Shown here piece by piece: positions 6,443 to 13,423 of a stretch of DNA of 17,789 nt (position 1 is the stretch's first letter; the number at the start of each line of letters is the position of its first letter). The position numbers were made by a program, and so were the translations under genes. The notes beneath the pieces were generated by a model. It did not search any database. It was given only the letters and a program-made list of their open reading frames with translations, and was not told the origin of the DNA. Source of the stretch: CAZCGA01 sp964498075 (lineage in GTDB: Bacteria > Desulfobacterota > Binatia > HRBIN30); NCBI GenBank assembly GCA_964498075.1, contig CAZCGA010000132.1:1-17789 (forward strand). Reading direction: 5' to 3'.

Positions 6443-7195
6443 ATGAGTGCTGCGCCGCGGGTGTTGTCGGGGACGGGCTTCGCCGCGACGCAGCGGCGGG
6501 ATGCGTGGTGGCTTGCACCGCTTTCGCAAGGCTCGATGCTCGCGGTGCTCATCACCTACGCCAACTGGGCGGCGTTTCAGGGCGTCCACTACCAGATCGG
6601 TGGCTACCTGTCGCCGCTCTACTCACCGCTGATCATCATCCCGTGGCTGCCGTTCCCGCCGTCCCTTCTGGTCCTCGGCCCTCCGGTGCTCTTCCGCGCC
6701 ACCTGCTACTACTACCGCAAGGCCTACTATCGGTCGTACTTCCTCGACCCGCCGGCGTGCGCGGTCTCCGAGTTCCGCGGCCGCAACTACCGTGGTGAGA
6801 CGGCCTTCCCGTTCATCCTGCAGAACCTGCACCGCTACCTGTTCTATCTCACCCTCTGCTACCTGCCGTTCCTCTGGCACGACGTCTTCAACGCTTGTTT
6901 CTTCAACGGCAGCTTCGGCATCGGGCTCGGGACGTTGGCAATCCTGGCCAACACCAGTGCGCTCACGCTGTACAGCTTCTCCTGCCACTCGGCGCGCCAC
7001 CTCGTCGGCGGCAGCCTCGATTGCTTCTCCTGCAGTTCGCCCAACCGCACGCGCCACGAAGCCTGGAAAGTCGCGAGCGGGCTCAACGCCCGCCACATGC
7101 TGTTCGCCTGGATGAGCTTCTGCACCGTGTGCGGCGCCGATCTCTACGTGCGCCTCGTCGCCTCGGGCGTCATCACGGACCTCCGGTTGCTCTGA
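6443..7195 (+). CDS. sdhC: Succinate dehydrogenase membrane anchor, Sdh1-type (SdhC)
   Basis: 250 residues, mostly hydrophobic, with about five membrane segments (near 32-48, 62-85, 132-153, 158-180 and 219-243). The pattern CYYYRKAYYRSYF followed by PPACAV, and QNLHRYLFY, recalls the anchor of the actinobacterial Sdh1 complex (Rv0249c-like, about 270 aa). It is followed at once by the flavoprotein and iron-sulfur subunits, which fixes its role as quinone-side anchor. ATG 6443 is chosen because GTGGAGGG lies upstream and the membrane region starts soon after. Unusually many Cys/His pairs lie at membrane edges: C181, H182, H186, C194, C197, H205, H218, C227 and C230. The mycobacterial Sdh1 anchor is reported to hold a Rieske-type 2Fe-2S cluster instead of haem, and these residues could serve the same purpose. 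The subunit is sure; the cofactor is inference. Confidence 0.85.
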   Translation: MSAAPRVLSGTGFAATQRRDAWWLAPLSQGSMLAVLITYANWAAFQGVHYQIGGYLSPLYSPLIIIPWLPFPPSLLVLGPPVLFRATCYYYRKAYYRSYFLDPPACAVSEFRGRNYRGETAFPFILQNLHRYLFYLTLCYLPFLWHDVFNACFFNGSFGIGLGTLAILANTSALTLYSFSCHSARHLVGGSLDCFSCSSPNRTRHEAWKVASGLNARHMLFAWMSFCTVCGADLYVRLVASGVITDLRLL

Positions 7196-7205
7196 GACGA
7201 GGAGT

Positions 7206-8992
7206 ATGGAGCGCTTCGAGAGCCATAACTACGACGTCCTCGTCGTCGGTGCCGGCGGCGCCGGACTGCGCGCAGCGATCGAAGCCGCGGCGCAGGGCGC
7301 GTCGGTCGGATTGGTGTGTAAGTCGCTGCTGGGCAAGGCGCACACGGTGATGGCCGAAGGCGGGGTGGCGGCAGCGCTCGCCAACACCGACCCGCGCGAC
7401 AGCTGGAAGGTGCACTTCCGCGACACCATGCGCGGCGGCAAGTTGCTCAACGACTGGCGCATGGCGCAGCTGCTGTCGCTGGAGGCGCCGGCGCGCGTCA
7501 ACGAGCTGGAGGCCTGGGGCGCGCTGTTCGATCGCACCCCCGACGGCCGCATCCTGCAACGCAACTTCGGCGGCCACCAGTATCCACGCCTGGCCCACGT
7601 CGGCGACCGCACCGGCTTGGAGATGATTCGCACCCTGCAGGACAAGAGCGTCCAGCAGCCGAACGTCGAGGTGTACATGGAATGCACCGTGGCGCGACTC
7701 CTCAAAGACGGAGAGCGGATCAGCGGCGCGCTGGTGTATCGACGCGAGACGGGGCGCTTCATCGTCTTTCAAACCAAGGCCGTGGTGCTGGCGACCGGCG
7801 GCATCGGGCGCGCCTACAAGATCAACAGCAACTCCTGGGAGTACACCGGTGACGGCCAGACGCTCGCCTACGNNNNNNNNNNTTCCATCCCACCGGGATG
7901 GTCTGGCCGCTGAGCGTGCGCGGCATTCTGGTCACCGAGGGGGTGCGCGGCGAAGGCGGCGTGCTCAAGAACTCCCAGGGCGAACGCTTCATGTTCCAGT
8001 ACATCCCCGAAATGTTCCGCAAGGACTTCGCCGACACCGAAGCGGAGGCCGATCGATGGGTGGCCGACGTCATCGCCGGCCGACAGCCCGAGGCGCGGCG
8101 GCCGCCGGAGCTGCTGACGCGCGACGTGGTCGCACGCGCCATCGCGCAAGAAGTCCGCGAGGGGCGCGGCAGCCCGCACGGCGGCGCCTTCCTCGACATC
8201 GCCTCGCGGCGGCAACCCGAGGAGATCCGCAAGAAACTGCCGAGCATGTATCAGCAATTCCACGAGCTGGCGGACGTCGACATCACGCGCCAGCCGATGG
8301 AGGTGGGACCGACGACGCACTACATGATGGGCGGCGTGCGGGTCGACGCCGAGACGCAGGCGGCAACAGTGCCCGGTCTGTTCGCCGCCGGCGAGGTGGC
8401 CGGTGGGCTGCACGGCTCGAACCGACTCGGCGGCAACTCGCTCAGCGATCTGCTGGTCTTCGGACGGCGCGCGGGGCTGGGCGCGGCGACGTACGCCGGG
8501 GCGCATGCCGGCACGCCGCGGGTGGATGCCGGCGAAGTGGAGGCGATCACGACGACGCTGCTGGCGCCGTTCGAGCGCTCCGGAGGTGAGAACCCGTTCG
8601 CTCTTCAAGAGGCGCTGCAGGACATGATGGGGAGGTACGTCGGCATCGCGCGCAGCGCCGACGATCTCCAGACGGCGCTCGCCGAGATCGCCGCGCTACG
8701 CGTCCGCGCCGCTCGTGTCGGCGTGGTGGGGCACCGGCAGTACAATCCCGGCTGGCATACCGCACTCGATCTGCACAGCCTGCTCACGGTGAGCGAAGCG
8801 GTGACCCGCGCGGCACTCGAGCGTCGCGAGAGCCGCGGCGCCCACGCGCGCGTCGAGTATCCCGATTCGGACAAGCAACTCGGCAGCCTCAACGTCGTGG
8901 TCCGCCGCCGCAGCGACAGCATGACCGTGGAGCGGGAGCCCATCCCGCCGATGCCCGAGGAGCTGAAGCGCGTGCTCGAAGGGGAGAGCTGA
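7206..8992 (+). CDS. sdhA: Succinate dehydrogenase/fumarate reductase flavoprotein subunit (interrupted by assembly gap)
   Basis: This is the FAD subunit that oxidises succinate to fumarate (or the reverse). Before the gap: dinucleotide-binding VVGAGGAG (13-20) and GKAHTVMAEGG, where H46 is the covalent flavin site. After the gap: FHPTGMVWP, TEGVRGEGG (catalytic Arg), TRDVVARAI, HYMMGGV (active-site His) and NRLGGNSLSDLL. There are 222 codons before the N run and 369 sense codons after it. Frame continuity requires a gap of 3n+2 bases. Family alignment (LAY, then about 13 residues, then FHPTG) predicts 38 missing bases, which satisfies this and gives about 604 residues, normal for the family. 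The coordinates therefore span a broken frame that is probably intact in the genome. The gene starts 10 bp after sdhC with AGGAG very close to the ATG, suggesting coupled translation. Confidence 0.93.
7873..7882. other. Assembly gap (ten N) inside sdhA
   Basis: Ten Ns replace the segment between GDGQTLAY and FHPTGM of the flavoprotein. A run of exactly ten is a common scaffolding placeholder, and its length is not the true length here. The flanking frames differ, and conservation of the family predicts about 38 bases (13 codons including the g at 7872). Confidence 0.95.
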
Positions 8993-9001
8993 AGGAAACC
9001 C

Positions 9002-9739
9002 ATGGACGCGACGCTCAGGATCTTTCGCGGTGACCGCGAGAGCGGCGGCTTCGAGGACTACACGGTGCCCTTGCACGAGGGCATGGTGGTGCTCGACGCG
9101 ATTCACTACGTGCAGGCGCACCAGGCGACAGACCTGGCGTGCCGCTGGAACTGCAAGGCGGGACGCTGCGGCTCGTGCAGCGCTGAGGTGAACGGCAAGC
9201 CGAAGCTGATGTGCATGACCCGCATGGATCAGTTCCCCGCCGGTGCACCGATCACCGTGACACCGATGAAGGCCTTCCCGGTCATCAAGGACTTGGTGTG
9301 CGACGTGTCGTGGAACTACGAGGTCAACAAGCGCATCCCCCCGTTCCAGCCGCGGCCGCCGGACGCGCCCGACGGCACCTGGCGCATGCAGCAGGCCGAC
9401 ATCGACCGCGTTCAGGAGTTCCGCAAGTGCATCGAGTGCTTCCTCTGCCAGGACGTCTGCCACGTCCTGCGCGACCACGACAAGCAGGACAGCTTCGCCG
9501 GCCCGCGCTTCTTCGTTCGTAGCGCTGGCCTCGAGATGCATCCGTTAGACGTCGCGTCGCGCACCGCGTACCTGAAGAACGCCGGCGGCATCGGCTACTG
9601 CAACATCACCAAATGCTGCACCGAGGTGTGCCCCGAGTCGATCCGCATCACCGACAATGCCATCATCCCGCTCAAGGAACGCGTGGTGGACGATTTCTAC
9701 GACCCGTTGCGCTGGCTGTGGCGGCGGGTGTTCAGATGA
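9002..9739 (+). CDS. sdhB: Succinate dehydrogenase/fumarate reductase iron-sulfur subunit
   Basis: 245 residues. The N-terminal ferredoxin-like domain ligates 2Fe-2S with C51, C56, C59 and C71 (C-x4-C-x2-C-x11-C). The C-terminal domain has CIECFLCQDVC (C143, C146, C149, C153) and C200, C206 and C210-Pro. By spacing these fit a 4Fe-4S cluster (143/146/149/210) and a 3Fe-4S cluster (153/200/206), as in E. coli SdhB. It carries electrons from the flavoprotein to the membrane anchor. AAGGAA overlaps the sdhA stop, and the ATG follows 9 bp after that stop, so expression is tightly linked. The length matches the Sdh1 type (about 248 aa). Confidence 0.95.
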   Translation: MDATLRIFRGDRESGGFEDYTVPLHEGMVVLDAIHYVQAHQATDLACRWNCKAGRCGSCSAEVNGKPKLMCMTRMDQFPAGAPITVTPMKAFPVIKDLVCDVSWNYEVNKRIPPFQPRPPDAPDGTWRMQQADIDRVQEFRKCIECFLCQDVCHVLRDHDKQDSFAGPRFFVRSAGLEMHPLDVASRTAYLKNAGGIGYCNITKCCTEVCPESIRITDNAIIPLKERVVDDFYDPLRWLWRRVFR

Positions 9740-9776
9740 AGGGTTTCGAGTTGAGACCTGTGTAAGGGGGTGTTCC

Positions 9777-10295
9777 ATGGAGTACGTCCTCAAACGGATC
9801 CTCCCCAGTGGAATCGAGGCGGCGATCGAGAAGGCCGACAAGTACCGCGCGCTGAATCAGCCGGCCGAGGCCGAGAGCATCTGTCGCGACGTGCTGGCGA
9901 TCGACCCCGACAACCAGCTCGCATTGCGCACGCTCGGCTTGGCGCTCACTGACCAGTTCGGGACGTCGAGCGGCGCGAAGTTCACCGAGGTGGAACACGT
10001 GTTCGCGCGGCTGACCGACCCCTACGAGCGCGCCTACTACGGTGGGCTGGCGTGCGAGCGCCAGGCGAAGGCGCAGCTGGCGGCCGGCACGCCGCTGTAC
10101 GCGGCGCGGCCGCTGTTCGAGCACGCGCTGGCCCACTACGCCGAGGCCGAAGCGCTGCGCCCGCCGGGGAATGACGATCCGATTCTGCGCTGGAACAGCT
10201 GCGTGCGCGCCCTGCACGCGGTGCCCGGGCTGGCGACCGCCGAGCGCGAAACGCGGATCGACTGGGAGATGGACTTCGTGCCGCACCGGCGGTGA
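9777..10295 (+). CDS. Small TPR-like protein of unknown function
   Basis: 172 residues starting MEYVLKRILPSG. Residues about 14-61 read like a tetratricopeptide pair (KADKYRALNQPAEAESICRD, then DPDNQLALRTLGLAL). A second helical stretch at about 95-140 contains PLFEHALAHYAEAEALRPP, also TPR-like. There is no signal peptide or membrane segment, so it is probably a cytoplasmic helper that binds another protein. AAGGGGG upstream of ATG 9777 decides the start. It follows sdhB by 37 bp on the same strand and may be the last gene of the sdh operon, perhaps for assembly; that is inference. It ends 10 bp before the convergent KARI-like gene, with no obvious terminator between them. Confidence 0.75.
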   Translation: MEYVLKRILPSGIEAAIEKADKYRALNQPAEAESICRDVLAIDPDNQLALRTLGLALTDQFGTSSGAKFTEVEHVFARLTDPYERAYYGGLACERQAKAQLAAGTPLYAARPLFEHALAHYAEAEALRPPGNDDPILRWNSCVRALHAVPGLATAERETRIDWEMDFVPHRR

Positions 10296-10305
10296 GACGC
10301 GCCGC

Positions 10306-11304
10306 TCACTCGTCGTCTAACCCGGCGCGCTGCAACATCTCGCGGCCCAGCACCTCGGCCGCGTTGATCGAGTGCGCGGACGCCGTGCGGCGGAGCTGCT
10401 CGAAGAGCGGATAGCCGCGCTGCTGCTCCTGGGTCCACTCCTGCGCGAAGCTGCCGGACCGAATCGTGCGCAGCGCTTCGCGCAAACGTGCGCGGGTCTC
10501 TTCAGGGAGCATGCGCTCGCCGCGCGACAGGGTGCCGTACTGGCTGGTCTGCGAGTGCAGCCGCATTTGGTTGATGACACCCAGGCGCGCCATCTGCTTG
10601 AAGATCTCACCCGCTTCCCCCGACCCGTACAGCTCGAGCGCCACCATCTCCGGTGGGAAGCCGGCCTCCACCAGCACCTCGAAGGAGAGCAGTAGATCGC
10701 GCATGATGATCGGCCAGACACCTTGCTCGGCGAACAGGTCGAGCTCGGTTTCCTGCGCGAAGGTGGTCTCCAGCACGCCGGCACGCGTCGCGCCAATCCC
10801 TTTCGCCCACGCCAGCGCGACCTGGCGCGCCTGGCCTGAGGCGTCCTGCGCCACGGCGACATACGCCGGCACGCCGCGGCCCTTCTCGAAGCTGCGGCGG
10901 ACGTTGATGCCGATCATGCGCGGCGCCACCATGATGACGTCGACGTTGCCGGGCGGCTGAATCAGTCCGAAGTGAATGTTGTACCCGTGCGCGAAGTCGA
11001 GCACCTGGCCGGGGCGCAGACGCGCCTCGATGTCGGCGTGGTACACGTCGCGTTGCACCTCGTCGGGAATGAGCAAGGCGAGGGCATCGGCGCGCTCGAC
11101 GGCTTCGCCGATCGACACCACCGAGAAGCCCTCGCGCTGCGCCTGCTCGGCGCCGGCGTCGCGGATAGAGCCGATGATGACGTGGATCCCACTGTCGCGC
11201 AGGTTCAGCGCCTGCGCGCGGCCTTGATTGCCGTAGCCGATAATCGCGACGGTCTTGTGCTGGAGGCAACTCAGATCGCCGTCGGCGTCCTGCAGGACAC
11301 GCAT
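10306..11304 (-). CDS. Ketol-acid reductoisomerase-like protein with divergent active site
   Basis: 332 residues, the length of a class I ketol-acid reductoisomerase (IlvC), with its order of motifs. GYGNQGRAQALNLRDSG (23-39, nucleotide loop) comes first, then DFAHGYNIHF (103-112), a metal site ETELDLFAEQ (D189, E193), E224 and SQTSQYG (S251). In true IlvC the central motif is APKGPGH-xVR; here it is APRMIGINVR (127-136), so the catalytic-region Lys is Arg and GPGH is lost. The usual CLHELK segment is replaced by LYGSGEAGE (225-233). The family is clear, but valine/isoleucine synthesis is doubtful: no ilvB or ilvN is adjacent. GGGAGGAAG lies before ATG 11304, which fixes the start although the frame is open further upstream. 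It is divergent from the Cys-rich gene. Confidence 0.85.
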   Translation of the reverse strand: MRVLQDADGDLSCLQHKTVAIIGYGNQGRAQALNLRDSGIHVIIGSIRDAGAEQAQREGFSVVSIGEAVERADALALLIPDEVQRDVYHADIEARLRPGQVLDFAHGYNIHFGLIQPPGNVDVIMVAPRMIGINVRRSFEKGRGVPAYVAVAQDASGQARQVALAWAKGIGATRAGVLETTFAQETELDLFAEQGVWPIIMRDLLLSFEVLVEAGFPPEMVALELYGSGEAGEIFKQMARLGVINQMRLHSQTSQYGTLSRGERMLPEETRARLREALRTIRSGSFAQEWTQEQQRGYPLFEQLRRTASAHSINAAEVLGREMLQRAGLDDE

Positions 11305-11412
11305 GGTCTTCTTCCTCCCGTCGAGCGATTCATCCATCCATTGCCGGGAACAGTCAATCATGGGCGCTGGCGACCGCAGAGCCGCGATTTCGGCCATACG
11401 GAAGATTGTGGA

Positions 11413-11441
11413 TTGAAGCGCGGCGGCGAGGGGGGTATGAA
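11413..11441 (+). promoter_or_regulatory. Sigma70-like promoter of the Cys-rich protein gene
   Basis: TTGAAG (11413-11418), a 17-bp spacer and TATGAA (11436-11441) place the transcript start near 11448. The ribosome site GGGGG (11460-11464) and ATG 11470 lie within the transcript. An alternative in-frame ATG at 11437 falls inside the -10 box, so this promoter, if real, decides the start. It is supported by spacing and partial consensus only. Confidence 0.45.
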
Positions 11442-11469
11442 AGCTGCGAGGATACGAAAGGGGGAAATC

Positions 11470-11949
11470 ATGAAGACTTCGCGAGTGTGGGTATTGGGAG
11501 TCCTGTGTGGGGCGGGGTTTCTGGTCGCCTCCAGCGCGTCCGCGACCGTGGACAAGCAGTGTTTGGTGGACGCGCGCATGGAGAAGCACGACTGCCTGAA
11601 GACCTGCGTCGAAACGTGGCAGGCTTCACGGGATATGTGCCGCAACATCGATCACGTGTGTGCGGAGAACTGCCGCGCCGGCCGCGCCGCCTGTCTCCTA
11701 CAGCCGTTGGCGGACCTGCTACTCTGCAAGGATCCCTGTCAGACGAAGCTGCTGAGCGACAAGGCCGACTGCCGGACGCAATTCCCCTTCGGCTCCATGG
11801 AGAGGGACCAGTGCATCGATGCGGCTCAGGTCGTGGCCTTCCAGTGTCGTGATGCGTGCCGTGAGATCGCGCGGCCGTTCCTGAAGGCGTGTCGCGACGG
11901 CTTCCACGTCTGTATTCGGAGCTGCGTGATCCCGCCGCCGGCCCCCTGA
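11470..11949 (+). CDS. Secreted Cys-rich protein with periodic cysteine repeats (hypothetical)
   Basis: 159 residues. A signal peptide is clear: MKTSR, a hydrophobic core, then SSASA with cleavage near residue 26. The mature part has 16 cysteines at 31, 42, 46, 57, 64, 68, 75, 86, 90, 101, 115, 126, 130, 141, 148 and 152. Spacings repeat as C-x10-C-x3-C-x10-C three times (31-57, 75-101, 115-141). C-x6-C-x3-C follows the first and third unit. Spacings of 11 and 4 keep cysteines on one face of a helix, so a disulfide-laced helical bundle in the periplasm or outside the cell is likely. The even count fits eight disulfides. I recognise no family. It has its own promoter and ribosome site, and a strong palindrome follows it, so it is probably monocistronic. 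Function unknown. Confidence 0.8.
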   Translation: MKTSRVWVLGVLCGAGFLVASSASATVDKQCLVDARMEKHDCLKTCVETWQASRDMCRNIDHVCAENCRAGRAACLLQPLADLLLCKDPCQTKLLSDKADCRTQFPFGSMERDQCIDAAQVVAFQCRDACREIARPFLKACRDGFHVCIRSCVIPPPAP

Positions 11950-11983
11950 GCGCAGCTCAAGGTCTCCGACCGAGGTTTCGAAA

Positions 11984-12021
11984 ACAGCGGCCAGCAGGCG
12001 GATCCGCCTGCTGGCCGCTGT
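11984..12021. terminator. 38-bp perfect palindrome, probable terminator of the Cys-rich gene
   Basis: Two 19-nt arms are perfectly complementary around a GGATCC centre. The left arm begins ACAGCGGCCAGCAGG. The palindrome lies 35 bp after the stop of the Cys-rich gene and 65 bp before the crotonase ATG. On the plus strand it is followed by GCGTTTGCG, a poor U-tract; on the minus strand by TTTTCG. A very stable hairpin that stops or insulates transcription is the simplest role. A protein-binding palindrome is possible. Confidence 0.6.
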
Positions 12022-12086
12022 GCGTTTGCGCCCGCCGATGAGCGCCGCGGGCCTCCACACATCACGCACTGCGCAAAGGAGTCTCC

Positions 12087-12893
12087 ATGGAATACACGAC
12101 GCTGCAAGTCGATCGCCGCGACCACGTGGCGTGGCTCACCCTCAACCGGCCGGAGACGCTGAACGCGTTGAACCGTGCCATGGTGCACGAGCTGCGCGAC
12201 TTCTTCTCGGGGCTGGCAGCCGACACGGACTGCCGCGTCGTCGTTCTCTGCGGCGCCGGGCGCGCCTTCTGTGCCGGTCTCGATCTGAAGGAGGCCGCTG
12301 GCGGAGGCGATGGCGGGAACGACGCGTCGGTGCAAGCGGGCCTGCGGGCGCAACGCCACATCAGCGAGCTGGTCATCATGATGCGCCGTGCGCCGCAGCC
12401 GATCATCGCCTGCGTCCACGGCGCCGCGTGCGGTGGCGGTCTGGCGCTGGCACTCGGCGCCGACGTGCGCATCGCCGGCGAGTCGGCACGGATGAATGCG
12501 GCGTTCATCCGCATCGGGCTGTCGGCGTGCGACGTCGGCGTGAGCTACTTCCTGCCGCGCATGGTCGGGGCCTCGGTTGCCGCCGAGCTGTTGCTGACCG
12601 GGAACTTCATCGAGGCGGCGCGGGCCGAGCGACTCGGCCTGGTGTCACGGGTCGTGCCCGACGACGAGCTGCCGGCCGCGGCACAGGCGGTCGCCGGCGA
12701 CATGCTGCGCAACTCGCCGCTCGGTCTGCGCCTGACGAAGGAGTGCTTGAACGCCAGCCTCGACGCCGGCAGCCTCGAGCAGGTCATCGCCATGGAAGAC
12801 CGCAACCAGGTGCTGTGTACGCGCAGCGCCGACTTCCGGGAAGGGGTGATGGCCTTCCTGCAGAAGCGCGCGCCGCAGTACGGCGACCGCTGA
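12087..12893 (+). CDS. Enoyl-CoA hydratase/isomerase family protein (crotonase, EchA12-like)
   Basis: 268 residues with the crotonase fold markers: LTLNRPETLNALN (17-29), oxyanion-hole segment FCAGLDL (61-67) and HGAACGGGLAL (111-121). FIRIGLSACDVGVSYFLPR (140-158) resembles mycobacterial EchA12-type proteins. The two glutamates of true hydratases (rat E144 and E164) are absent: the positions hold Ala120 and a residue of FIRIGL. D149 is the only nearby acid. It should still bind an acyl-CoA thioester, but hydration of enoyl-CoA is doubtful; isomerase or another crotonase chemistry is possible. AAAGGAG precedes ATG 12087 by five bases. It stands alone, with no acyl-CoA dehydrogenase or thiolase nearby. 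Confidence 0.9.
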   Translation: MEYTTLQVDRRDHVAWLTLNRPETLNALNRAMVHELRDFFSGLAADTDCRVVVLCGAGRAFCAGLDLKEAAGGGDGGNDASVQAGLRAQRHISELVIMMRRAPQPIIACVHGAACGGGLALALGADVRIAGESARMNAAFIRIGLSACDVGVSYFLPRMVGASVAAELLLTGNFIEAARAERLGLVSRVVPDDELPAAAQAVAGDMLRNSPLGLRLTKECLNASLDAGSLEQVIAMEDRNQVLCTRSADFREGVMAFLQKRAPQYGDR

Positions 12894-12943
12894 GCCTCCA
12901 CCCGAGCCCTCCTCCGTTCGCGGAAGTGCTCACAGGAGGAGGG
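12894..12943 (+). repeat. Palindromic interspersed repeat, copy B
   Basis: CCCTCCTCC (12907-12915) and GGAGGAGGG (12935-12943) form a 9-bp stem with a 19-nt loop, preceded by a 13-nt conserved flank starting gcctccaccc. It is 90% identical over 50 bases to the reverse complement of copy A at 3852-3901. It fills the gap between the convergent crotonase and tRNA-binding genes, where the hairpin could also act as a terminator. Confidence 0.7.
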
Positions 12944-12951
12944 AAGAACGG

Positions 12952-13281
12952 TTACTTGACTTGGGCGCCCGGCGCCACCGGCTTCTCCGGTACGACGATC
13001 GCCAGACGTCCTTCGCCGTCGGAGGCGGCGAGCAGCATGCCCTGGCTCTCGATGCCGCGGAGCGTTGCGGGCTGGAGGTTGGCGACCACGACGATCTGTT
13101 TGCCGATCAGTTGCTCAGGGTCGTAGTGCGCGCGGATGCCGGCGACCAGCTGCCGCTGCTCCGTGCCGAGATCGACGGTGAGGACCAGCAGCCGGTCGGC
13201 CTGGGGATGGGGTGCCGCTGCCGAAATGGTTGCGACGCGCAGCTCGATGGTGCGGAAGTCGTCGATGGAGATCGTCGGCAT
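12952..13281 (-). CDS. Stand-alone tRNA-binding domain protein (MetRS beta / Trbp111-like)
   Basis: 109 residues forming a single OB-fold tRNA-binding domain (PF01588). Hallmarks are IELRVATI (12-19), HPQADRLLVL (25-34), LVAGIRAHY, VVVANLQPATLRGIESQGM and an acidic loop ending in IVVPEKPVAPG. This domain occurs at the C-terminus of methionyl-tRNA synthetase or alone as Trbp111/CsaA-like proteins, where it dimerises and binds the outside of the tRNA elbow. Here it is free-standing, and no metG catalytic part is nearby. It may act in trans on a MetRS or as a general tRNA chaperone. The ribosome site before ATG 13281 is weak (GGTGA). It ends 58 bp from the convergent crotonase, with repeat copy B between them. 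Confidence 0.93.
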   Translation of the reverse strand: MPTISIDDFRTIELRVATISAAAPHPQADRLLVLTVDLGTEQRQLVAGIRAHYDPEQLIGKQIVVVANLQPATLRGIESQGMLLAASDGEGRLAIVVPEKPVAPGAQVK

Positions 13282-13349
13282 GCCGTCACCACTAGCAACG
13301 TTGCCTCGACTCGCGCAACCGCTTCACGCTATACCGCCAGGGTTTTCGG

Positions 13350-13378
13350 TTGACAGGATGGACCTTGCGGGGTAAAAA
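13350..13378 (+). promoter_or_regulatory. Sigma70-like promoter of the first CSLREA gene
   Basis: A perfect TTGACA -35 box (13350-13355), a 17-bp spacer and TAAAAA (13373-13378) lie 45 bp before the chosen ATG. The leader of about 40 nt ends in AGGAGG (13412-13417). This is the best promoter match in the window, and both adjacent genes read away from the region. Confidence 0.6.
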
Positions 13379-13423
13379 CGGCCGTCCCTCGCATTACATC
13401 CAGAGGGTAGGAGGAGGATGACG

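Noticed and set aside
7206..8992. sdhA as a frameshifted pseudogene or two split genes
   Set aside because: The frame change falls exactly at an N run, and all catalytic motifs on both sides are intact.
11329..11357. Minus-strand promoter for the KARI-like gene (TTGACT with GATGAA at 17 bp)
   Set aside because: The -10 match is only three of six, so it is not reported as a feature.
11437..11472. Alternative start ATG 11437 for the Cys-rich protein
   Set aside because: It lies in the predicted -10 box and would put a charged stretch before the signal peptide; ATG 11470 has a good ribosome site.
13418..13423. ATG 13418 as start of the first CSLREA gene
   Set aside because: It directly abuts AGGAGG with no spacer; ATG 13424 has six bases.
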